Shown here: one piece after another, positions 7,224-13,580 of the stretch
Layout of the letters: each line of letters starts with the position of its first letter
Numbering within the stretch: position 1 is the stretch's first letter
Assembly (NCBI GenBank): GCA_020432595.1
Contig: JAGQGA010000036.1
Coordinates: 1-17,436 of the forward strand
Direction: 5' to 3'
From: Anaerolineales bacterium
GTDB lineage: Bacteria > Chloroflexota > Anaerolineae > Promineifilales > Promineifilaceae
DNA length: 17,436 nucleotides
Program-made: the position numbers and the translations under genes
The notes under the pieces: model-generated
Database searches by the model: none
Seen by the model: the letters and a program-made list of their open reading frames with translations, nothing else
Told to the model about the DNA's origin: nothing

Positions 7224-7886
7224 CTACGGATTAGTTGCTCCATCAAAAATAACCCAAGTCGTATCAGCTGTGATATTCATGCTTGTACGTGGAACCAAAA
7301 TTAGTTCAAACGGGTAAGAGATAACAGCCGAAACCATCCGATCTGGATCCGGTTCTGTTCGGTTAACCCGAATATCAAGCATGTCTGAAGCAAAAGAAAG
7401 CTCTTCAACCGTAACAGAATAGCCACTGCTTGCTACCTCTCCGCCAAAAACAGCCAACAGCCAAAATTCACTATAATTAACACGTTCAATTTGCTCGACA
7501 ACAGCCGCATCATCAAAAAGAGGCTCCAATTCCATTGCCTGATCTCTGTCCCCGACAATTAGCAGTGTCGGCTCCATCAGTCCAGCAATCAAAGAATCCC
7601 CCTGTAACAAACGTTCAAAGTTCGTTAGTGTACCCGAGCCAGATTGTAAAGGCTTTTCAGAAGACGGAACACTTATGGAATCCCCTTCCACTGACTCAGT
7701 GCTGTCCAAATCCTCTAATAATTTTTCCTCAGATGATACAATGGAAATACTTGTTGGCACAATTAGCTCCTCACTTAATTCAGAGGTATCAGATGTTGGC
7801 ACACAAGCTTCCAGAATCATGCAAAAAATGACAAGCACAGTGAGCAGCATAACCCTACTAGGTAAGTTTATTTGAATCTCTAACAT
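7224..7886 (-). CDS. PrcB-domain lipoprotein, next to a subtilisin-like protease
   Basis: The 220-residue protein has a lipoprotein signal: a hydrophobic stretch MLLTVLVIFCMILEAC with the lipobox Cys at residue 28, then a Ser/Glu-rich linker to about residue 85. The C-terminal domain contains WLLAVFGGEVASSGYSVTVE, then DIRVNRTEPDP, then VISYPFELILVPR. I recognise this as resembling the PrcB_C domain (a beta-structured module named for Treponema denticola PrcB). In Treponema, PrcB is a lipoprotein needed for stability and activity of the subtilisin-family protease dentilisin. Here the same kind of protein lies directly downstream of an S8 protease gene. AGGAG sits six nt before the ATG. A terminator-like hairpin lies between the two genes, so it may be transcribed separately or by readthrough. 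It is AT-rich and has no ACGGCCGT sites. Confidence 0.68.
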   Translation of the reverse strand: MLEIQINLPSRVMLLTVLVIFCMILEACVPTSDTSELSEELIVPTSISIVSSEEKLLEDLDSTESVEGDSISVPSSEKPLQSGSGTLTNFERLLQGDSLIAGLMEPTLLIVGDRDQAMELEPLFDDAAVVEQIERVNYSEFWLLAVFGGEVASSGYSVTVEELSFASDMLDIRVNRTEPDPDRMVSAVISYPFELILVPRTSMNITADTTWVIFDGATNP

Positions 7887-7941
7887 TTGAATCTCCTGCT
7901 AAAATCGAGTTACTTATCAAACGTGTCAATTATCCAAAAAG

Positions 7942-7970
7942 TTCCAAGGATGGCGGAACCATCCTTGGAA
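7942..7970 (-). terminator. Rho-independent terminator or attenuator after the protease gene
   Basis: TTCCAAGGATGG (7942-7953) and CCATCCTTGGAA (7959-7970) form a perfect 12-bp stem with a 5-nt loop. Read on the minus strand, the stem is followed by CTTTTTGG, a short U-run. It lies about 165 nt after the protease stop and 55 nt before the lipoprotein start. A TTGACA (7929-7924, minus) follows it, but no matching -10 is well placed, so a separate lipoprotein promoter is uncertain. Confidence 0.75.
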
Positions 7971-8136
7971 ACATATGATATTTATTTATAGGTCTTTGAG
8001 CTTATGAAGTTTCAAAAGCAGTAACTTTTGACCTCATATCACATTCACAGCGTCTAGCTTCAAAAACACATTCTGTATGGAAAAACAACCGAATTATCAC
8101 GATATTTCGCCATGTCAACCCAAGGGTAGAGTATAT

Positions 8137-10173
8137 TTAGTTGCTGCGCCACCACGCCGCTCCAACATATTTTGGTGTGCTACTACAGCGGAACTTGTGA
8201 ATTTGCAACGTGTAGGTTCCTGTCGTGGTAGGTGTAAAGTCAACAATTTCAAAAATATTGTTGAGACTGGTCGAACTTGCCACGACAGAACCAGATGGGC
8301 TAAGGATTCTTAGATCGAGATCCGCGCTTGGCTGGGAAGTATAGTTTTCATAGCTTGGATTTTGATCCCAAGCAATTACGGCGCGTGTCCGTTTACCAGC
8401 CACCAGTGGCATGGTTAGGGCATTGTAGTTTGTCGGTGAGGAACAAGAGTAGTTCAGACCAACCCAGCCACCATTGTATCCACGAGTCACATTATCAGCA
8501 TTGTAAGCGACAATACCACCAGCTCCGTCACGACTACTAAAACGCCGAGCACCCTCAATATTGTGGGTAGCAGAAGCCATCAAAATCGCTTTGACAGCTT
8601 CCGGCCAAATTTGCAAACTACGATTACGCTGCATCAAAGCTGTTGTTAAACCAGTAACCATAGGGGCAGCATAGCTAGTACCAGAACCAATAGGACCTGT
8701 CCAAGGGCTGGCTGTTGTCGCGCTATTAATATTTGTTCCCGGTGCTGCTATTTCTGGTTTAGCAGAAATAGGATCGCGCCAGCTTGACGAAGAGTTCATG
8801 ATGTCGCCAGACCAGGTTGTCGTATTTAGGTCATTGAAGTTGCCAACAGTAATGACATTGTAAGCCACACCCGGTGTGCCTACATTTCCATTACCATCAC
8901 CGCTATTACCAGCAGCAACCACAACTGTGCGAAAGCTATTGAAGATCAGGGAATCATAGTAACGAGCCTCATCATTGTCTACGCTTAACCCGGTGTCTCG
9001 CCCCCAGCTTAGGTTAAAGACCCTTGCGCCCCACTCTGCCGCTGCGGTAGAGCGATTGGTAAGCTCGCTTCCCCAACCACCGCATGAGCCACCGGCACGT
9101 AATATGGCTCCCGGAGCAATACCAAAGCGGGATGGATGAGAGCTATTGATAATGCCAACGACTCCTGTGCTATGGCTGCTGGCGGTACTACAAACATAGG
9201 TCGAGTCTTGAGTGACACTACTAATATAAGGGTTTGCTGTAGCAACGCGACCCCCTACCTCGATTACAGCAGCTTTGATGTCAAACCCCGCCATACGCCG
9301 ATTATAAACAGTATTCATGCCAATCGTGCCGTAAGCTGCTTCCAGCGTCGGTTCTGAAATAGCATCAAGGTAAATTGTGTCAATTTCTTCCCACTGAGCA
9401 ACATCTCTGATAGCATCTACGCTTAGTGTAGTAGTGAGACGGGGGGCGTATTGATCACTTTCCACGTGAATGCCAAGGTCATTTAGCCTACTTATGACAG
9501 ATTCTACAATTGTAGCCACATCGGTTTCGCGCTGAACATTAACTTCCGTCAAGAATGAGTCAATTTCTTCTTGGTTAGTAAAGGTTTCTGTATTGTTATC
9601 TGCTTCAGCACGCATGCCTTCGGCAGTATCATCCTCTTTTAGCCAAATGATAACAGGCACTTGCTCATAATCACCGATAGACAGATAATCATATAATTCG
9701 GGGCTGAGACGACCATATTTTGTTTGATAAGCAGCTTTTTCATCAGCCTCTACTTTGGTCAAGTCAATTTCGTTTCCATTGCTGTCGAAAGCAATGCTAT
9801 AGCTATCCCCGCTTCCTTCATTCAAAACCTTATAGACAAATACTGTTCTACCTATAAGGGAGAACTGAACGGATTCAGCATTTTCAACCACTAGATTAGC
9901 ACTCTGTACGTTATTTGTTTGGGCAATAGATTGGAGGGCTTTATTGGAAAGCCGTTTCATTACAGCCTGAGTCTGTGGATCCACGTCACTGTCTTGTGAA
10001 ACAATATCTATGTCATCTATATCTGCCTGGCGGCCATCATTAGGATGAAGATCGGGTGCTCCATCAACGATGCTACCACCAGTTGCCAATGTAACGCTTG
10101 CGCCAACAAGAATAGCAAGGCCAAATAAAAAGAGAGAAATTTTTACTCGAAAACTATGGGACGTGCGTTTCAT
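8137..10173 (-). CDS. Secreted subtilisin-family (S8) serine protease with Glu at the usual Asp position
   Basis: The 678-residue protein is exported. The signal segment is at 1-31 (MKRTSHSF then a hydrophobic run to LATGG). A propeptide-like region (about 170-272, VPVIIWLKE to IDTIYLD) is followed by the S8 domain from about 280. Catalytic blocks are SSHSTGVVGI with His334, VVAAGNSGDG with oxyanion Asn423, and GSGTSYAAPMVTG with Ser500. The first block, normally VxVIDTG, reads AAVIEVGG, so Glu305 replaces the catalytic Asp. A C-terminal beta-sandwich (about 585-678, with AVIAWDQNP and ADLDLRILSPSG) resembles that of KP-43-type subtilases. AAGGAG nine nt before the ATG is a strong ribosome binding site. 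It precedes the PrcB-like lipoprotein on the same strand. Activity is likely but not certain given the substitution. Probable role: extracellular protein degradation or maturation. Confidence 0.88.
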   Translation of the reverse strand: MKRTSHSFRVKISLFLFGLAILVGASVTLATGGSIVDGAPDLHPNDGRQADIDDIDIVSQDSDVDPQTQAVMKRLSNKALQSIAQTNNVQSANLVVENAESVQFSLIGRTVFVYKVLNEGSGDSYSIAFDSNGNEIDLTKVEADEKAAYQTKYGRLSPELYDYLSIGDYEQVPVIIWLKEDDTAEGMRAEADNNTETFTNQEEIDSFLTEVNVQRETDVATIVESVISRLNDLGIHVESDQYAPRLTTTLSVDAIRDVAQWEEIDTIYLDAISEPTLEAAYGTIGMNTVYNRRMAGFDIKAAVIEVGGRVATANPYISSVTQDSTYVCSTASSHSTGVVGIINSSHPSRFGIAPGAILRAGGSCGGWGSELTNRSTAAAEWGARVFNLSWGRDTGLSVDNDEARYYDSLIFNSFRTVVVAAGNSGDGNGNVGTPGVAYNVITVGNFNDLNTTTWSGDIMNSSSSWRDPISAKPEIAAPGTNINSATTASPWTGPIGSGTSYAAPMVTGLTTALMQRNRSLQIWPEAVKAILMASATHNIEGARRFSSRDGAGGIVAYNADNVTRGYNGGWVGLNYSCSSPTNYNALTMPLVAGKRTRAVIAWDQNPSYENYTSQPSADLDLRILSPSGSVVASSTSLNNIFEIVDFTPTTTGTYTLQIHKFRCSSTPKYVGAAWWRSN

Positions 10174-10429
10174 GATTTGATACTCCTTATCACGGTCTAA
10201 TTGTAGGCTTTATATAAACAGAGGCGGCTTTTATAACACAACACATAAATGACAGACTTATGCGCCACCTCATTCGGCACAGAAAGGCTTAGGGGTTATA
10301 AAAAACGTAGAAATTAGAAACCTACCAGCATTGGGTTTTAATTGCTGATTTTTAACTATTATAGAAAAAGTTAAAAAGAGGTTTTTGGAACGATTTCCCA
10401 AGTAAGGAAAGAAAAGTGCGATTTCTTGT

Positions 10430-10448
10430 TTACATAACAGCACCTCCT
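10430..10448 (-). other. Consensus Shine-Dalgarno followed by an ATG-TAA start-stop
   Basis: On the minus strand, AGGAGG (10448-10443) is followed after 7 nt by ATG (10435-10433) and at once by TAA (10432-10430). It lies about 260 nt upstream of the protease start, possibly inside its leader. It could be a minimal regulatory reading frame or the scar of a lost gene. Confidence 0.35.
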
Positions 10449-10841
10449 GAATAAATTGAGAGTTGTTATATCTTGATAGAAATGACTTTAGAAATAGTCC
10501 AAGGGGCTTATGAAAACAACCTGGCCTCGACTTATAGAACAATTAATACAACTATATTCTTTAAACGTTAATTTTGCGTTAATAAACTCTACAACGAGAA
10601 TGTTAACTAGATGACATGTCCTAGCTCCTTTTCTATAGTTATCCACTTTGAAGCCCCTCCTGTTGTGGTGGTGATACTTGAAACAACCCAGCCTTCTATC
10701 CGCTGACCGAATGGATCAGACAAACGATCAAAAAGAGTACATTACCAAACCGCAAAGTAAGGCATTTTTCTTTGCCTTTTTGTGCCTCTGCGAATTTCCC
10801 TGACAGAGCGTTTCGCAACCGCTTACCATGCACAAATAAGA

Positions 10842-10870
10842 TGGGCAAAACTACATCATCTAGCTATAAT
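10842..10870 (+). promoter_or_regulatory. Sigma70-type promoter for the pyrimidine-type operon
   Basis: TGGGCA (10842-10847, four of six consensus bases) is spaced 17 nt from a perfect TATAAT (10865-10870). Transcription would begin near 10877, giving a leader of about 56 nt before the nitrilase ATG, which has a consensus AGGAGG at 10921-10926. It is the only convincing promoter ahead of the enzyme and transporter genes. Confidence 0.65.
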
Positions 10871-10932
10871 GCCCATCCATCAAACAAAAAGTACGCATTG
10901 CTGCCAATACAACTGTAAACAGGAGGAAGGAA

Positions 10933-11802
10933 ATGCCCCGTATTGTTCGCGCAGCTTTATTGCAAGCAAGCTGGACAGGTGATCCAGAGACGATGATTGC
11001 CAAACATGAGGCGTATGCCCGCGAGGCGGCCGGCCGGGGAGCGCAAGTGATGTGCTTCCAAGAGCTATTCAACGGCCCCTACTTCTGCCAGGTGCAAGAC
11101 CGCCAATTTTTTGCCCACACCGAACCCATTCCCGACGGCCCCACCACAAAACGAATGCAGGCGCTCGCCAAAGAAACGGGCATGGTGCTGATTGTGCCGA
11201 TGTATGAAGCCGATGGTCCCGGCATTTATTACAACACGGCGGCAGTGATTGATGCCGACGGCCGTTATCTGGGCAAATACCGCAAAACCCACCTGCCCCA
11301 CCAGCCCGGCTTTTGGGAAAAATATTATTTTCGCCCCGGCAATTTGGGGTATCCGGTGTTTGAAACGGCCGTTGGCAAAATCGGCGTCTACATCTGCTAC
11401 GACCGCCACTTTCCCGAAGGGGCGCGGATGCTGGGGCTACACGGAGCCGAAATCGTCTTCATTCCCTCCGCCACCTCACGCGGGCTGTCGCAGCATTTGT
11501 GGTGCATTGAGCAAACCAGCCACGCCATCGCCAATGGCTACTTTGTCGGAACCATCAACCGGGTCGGCGTTGAGCCGCTGGGCGACAATGATTTTTACGG
11601 CCAAAGCTACTTTTGCACCCCACGCGGCGAATTTGTCACCACCCTCGGCGACCGCAGCGACCTGCCGGGGCAAGGGGATGCCTATAACGAAGAACTCATC
11701 GTCCGTGACCTCAACCTCGACCTCATCCGCGAAGTCCGCGACACCTGGCCCTTCTACCGCGACCGCCGGCCGGATATGTACGACAAAATTACTCAGCCTT
11801 AA
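10933..11802 (+). CDS. Nitrilase-family N-carbamoyl amide hydrolase (beta-ureidopropionase-like)
   Basis: The 289-residue cytoplasmic enzyme has the nitrilase Glu-Lys-Cys triad: Glu44 in CFQELFNGPYF, Lys118 in GKYRKTHLPH and Cys155 in GVYICYDRHFPE. FWEKYYFRPGN (127-137) and the tail WPFYRDRRPDMYD (272-284) are characteristic of the N-carbamoyl-beta-alanine / N-carbamoylputrescine amidase branch. The next gene encodes dihydropyrimidinase, whose product is an N-carbamoyl-beta-amino acid. The natural reading is therefore hydrolysis of that product to a beta-amino acid, CO2 and ammonia, the last step of reductive pyrimidine breakdown. Carbamoylputrescine amidase is the main alternative from sequence alone. 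AGGAGG lies six nt before the ATG. It is the first gene after the promoter at 10842-10870 and contains two ACGGCCGT octamers. Confidence 0.87.
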   Translation: MPRIVRAALLQASWTGDPETMIAKHEAYAREAAGRGAQVMCFQELFNGPYFCQVQDRQFFAHTEPIPDGPTTKRMQALAKETGMVLIVPMYEADGPGIYYNTAAVIDADGRYLGKYRKTHLPHQPGFWEKYYFRPGNLGYPVFETAVGKIGVYICYDRHFPEGARMLGLHGAEIVFIPSATSRGLSQHLWCIEQTSHAIANGYFVGTINRVGVEPLGDNDFYGQSYFCTPRGEFVTTLGDRSDLPGQGDAYNEELIVRDLNLDLIREVRDTWPFYRDRRPDMYDKITQP

Positions 11803-11811
11803 AGAAAAACA

Positions 11812-11865
11812 GGACGCAGATTTACCTGATTTTCCTGATCAGGTCTATCAGGAAAATCTGCGTCC
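11812..11865. repeat. Palindrome between the nitrilase and dihydropyrimidinase genes
   Basis: GGACGCAGATTT (11812-11823) and AAATCTGCGTCC (11854-11865) are perfect inverted arms. Inside, TTTTCCTGAT (11830-11839) and ATCAGGAAAA (11847-11856) form a second perfect pair, so alternative folds exist. It lies wholly in the 80-nt gap and stops before the AGGAG of the next gene. It could stabilise or attenuate the operon mRNA, or be a REP-like element. Confidence 0.7.
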
Positions 11866-11882
11866 CATTTCAGGAGAAAAAG

Positions 11883-13289
11883 ATGCGTACCCTCATCAAA
11901 AACGGCACTTTGGTCAGCGCCAGCGACACCGTGGTGGCTGACATGATGATTGAAAATGGCAAAATTGCCCTGATTGGGCAAGACATGTGGGACGATGATG
12001 CGGAAACGATTGATGCCAGCGGCAAGCTGCTGCTGCCGGGCGGCATTGATGTCCACACCCACCTCGACCTTCCCTTTGGCGGCACTGTCTCTTCCGATGA
12101 CTTTTTTACCGGCCACCGGGCGGCGGCGTTTGGTGGCACCACCACCCATCTGGATTTTGTGATTCAGCCCATCGGTGGGTCACTCCACGACGGCATTGCG
12201 GCGTGGCACGCGAAGGCCGACAGCAAAGCGGCGATTGACTACGGCTTCCACATCGCCATCACCGATTTGCGCGACGACGTGATGGCGGAGATTCCCAGCG
12301 TGGTAGACGAAGGGATCACCAGTTTGAAGCTGTTTATGGCCTACAAGGGGGTGTTCCAGATTGACGACACCACCCTGTTTCGCGCCATGAACGTGGCCGC
12401 CAAACACGGGCTGCTGATTATGGTTCACGCCGAAAACGGGGACGTGGTGGCGGAATTAACCAGCCAACTGCTGGCCGAGGGCAAAACGGCTCCCAAATAC
12501 CACGCCACCTCGCGGCCGACCATTGCTGAAGCCGAGGCAACAGGGCGGGCGGTGGCTATGGCCGGGATTAGCGGCGCGTCGCTGTATGTGGTGCATATGA
12601 CCTGCGAGGAGGCGGTGGAGCAGCTGGTGCTGGGGCGGCAGAAGGGGTTCCGGGTGATGGGGGAGACCTGTACCCAGTATATGTTTATTTTTGCGGAAGA
12701 TTTGGCAAAGCCGGGGTTTGAGGGAGCCAAGTTTGTTTGCTCGCCGCCGGTGCGCCAGCCGAAGGATGCGCCAGTGCTGTGGCGGTCGCTAGCGAACAAC
12801 ACCCTGCAGGTGGTGTCAACGGATCATTGTCCGTTTTGGTATGAGGGGGGGATTAACGGCCGTTTACCCGGCAAAGAACTCGGCCAAGCCAGCTTCGACA
12901 AAATCCCCAACGGGATGCCCGGCATTGAAGACCGGATGGCCGTCATGTGGCACCACGGGGTCAACGGCGGCAAACTCACCCCCAACCGCTTTGTCGAAAT
13001 CACCAGCACCAACCCGGCCAAAATCTTTGGTCTTTACCCGCACAAAGGCACCCTCAGCGTGGGGGCCGATGCCGATATTTTGCTGTGGAATCCTAACCAC
13101 GAACACACCATTAGCGCGGCCACCCACCACATGAATACCGACTATAATGTGTATGAAGGGATGACGGTGCGCGGCTGGCCGACGCAAGTGCTGCTGCGCG
13201 GGGAGCTGATTGTGGATGGTGAACGGTGGCTGGGGCAGGCGGGAAACGGCCGTTTTCTCCGTAGACGGCCGTTTGCGGAAATATTGTAA
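11883..13289 (+). CDS. hydA: Dihydropyrimidinase / D-hydantoinase
   Basis: The 468-residue cyclic amidohydrolase opens the ring of dihydrouracil, dihydrothymine or hydantoins. All metal ligands of the family are visible: GGIDVHTHLDLPFGG with His58 and His60; SLKLFMAYKG, where Lys149 is the carbamylated bridging lysine; MVHAENGD with His182; YVVHMTCEEA with His238; and VSTDHCPF with Asp314. The length is normal for the family. AGGAG six nt upstream supports the ATG at 11883. The gene follows the nitrilase-type amidase after 80 nt, and together they perform the last two steps of the reductive pyrimidine route. No dihydropyrimidine dehydrogenase is in the window. The 3' end carries two ACGGCCGT sites 19 nt apart. 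Allantoinase or dihydroorotase are less likely given the FMAYKG block and the neighbours. Confidence 0.93.
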   Translation: MRTLIKNGTLVSASDTVVADMMIENGKIALIGQDMWDDDAETIDASGKLLLPGGIDVHTHLDLPFGGTVSSDDFFTGHRAAAFGGTTTHLDFVIQPIGGSLHDGIAAWHAKADSKAAIDYGFHIAITDLRDDVMAEIPSVVDEGITSLKLFMAYKGVFQIDDTTLFRAMNVAAKHGLLIMVHAENGDVVAELTSQLLAEGKTAPKYHATSRPTIAEAEATGRAVAMAGISGASLYVVHMTCEEAVEQLVLGRQKGFRVMGETCTQYMFIFAEDLAKPGFEGAKFVCSPPVRQPKDAPVLWRSLANNTLQVVSTDHCPFWYEGGINGRLPGKELGQASFDKIPNGMPGIEDRMAVMWHHGVNGGKLTPNRFVEITSTNPAKIFGLYPHKGTLSVGADADILLWNPNHEHTISAATHHMNTDYNVYEGMTVRGWPTQVLLRGELIVDGERWLGQAGNGRFLRRRPFAEIL

Positions 13290-13290
13290 C

Positions 13291-13506
13291 ATGATCTCAG
13301 ATAGCAAAGATGCTGAGTGGCAGCAACGCCAGTGGCAAGCATTGGCAAAGGCACGTCAACTTCGTGAGCAGATGGCGGCTCATGGGCTATTATTTGATTC
13401 AACCAAGATGTTACGAGAGGTGCGTGAGGAACGTTTGGAAGAACTGTTAGGCGCTTGCTTCCAAACAAAAATGGCAACGCGGATGACGCGGATCGGAGCG
13501 GATTAA
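13291..13506 (+). CDS. Small antitoxin-like protein, 3' end formed by a repeat
   Basis: A 71-residue ORF starts one nt after the dihydropyrimidinase stop. I do not recognise it with certainty. The first 55 residues are charged and helical (KDAEWQQRQWQALAKARQL, then DSTKMLREVREERLEELLG). The Leu-Arg-Glu-x-Arg-Glu-Glu pattern resembles C-termini of VapB-like antitoxins. From about residue 57 (CFQTKMATRMTRIGAD) the frame runs into the dispersed inverted repeat beginning at 13471 and ends inside it, so the original C-terminus, and any following toxin gene, may have been lost. No Shine-Dalgarno of its own is visible; coupling to the upstream stop is possible. It may be an orphan remnant. Confidence 0.5.
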   Translation: MISDSKDAEWQQRQWQALAKARQLREQMAAHGLLFDSTKMLREVREERLEELLGACFQTKMATRMTRIGAD

Positions 13507-13570
13507 ACGGATCAGAAAAAAATATCTGCCAAAATCCGGCTTAAATCCGCGTCATCCGCGCATCTATTCT
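13471..13570. repeat. About 100-bp dispersed inverted repeat, copy 2
   Basis: CGCGGATGACGCGGAT (13478-13493) and ATCCGCGTCATCCGCG (13545-13560) are perfect 16-bp inverted arms. The ends (ATGGCA at 13471, CTATTCT at about 13564) and the interior TCTGCCAAAATCCG match copy 1 at 2071-2172. It lies between the small antitoxin-like ORF and permease 1, ending about 10 nt before the permease ATG, and so replaces any normal ribosome binding site there. Confidence 0.78.
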
Positions 13571-13580
13571 GCAAAACAAC

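Larger units (their letters stand above)
10174..10932. other. AT-rich gene-free region between protease and nitrilase genes
   Basis: This 759-nt gap is AT-rich on its protease side. It holds the protease ribosome binding site (10183-10188). A weak minus-strand promoter guess is TTGTGT at 10241-10236, 17 nt, TTTATA at 10218-10213. A start-stop element lies at 10430-10448 and the nitrilase promoter at 10842-10870. A small hairpin AAGGCA (10759-10764) / TGCCTT (10773-10778), followed by T bases, is a weak plus-strand terminator candidate. A 90-codon minus-strand open frame (10542-10270) has no recognisable content and is not called. Confidence 0.55.

Noticed and set aside
8077..8313. Small plus-strand ORF overlapping the protease 3' end
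   Set aside because: It is antisense to the protease C-terminal domain, with no ribosome binding site and no recognisable content.
10270..10542. 90-codon minus-strand ORF upstream of the protease
   Set aside because: It has no recognisable domain, a biased AT-driven composition, and its ATG has no clear ribosome binding site; it is probably chance.
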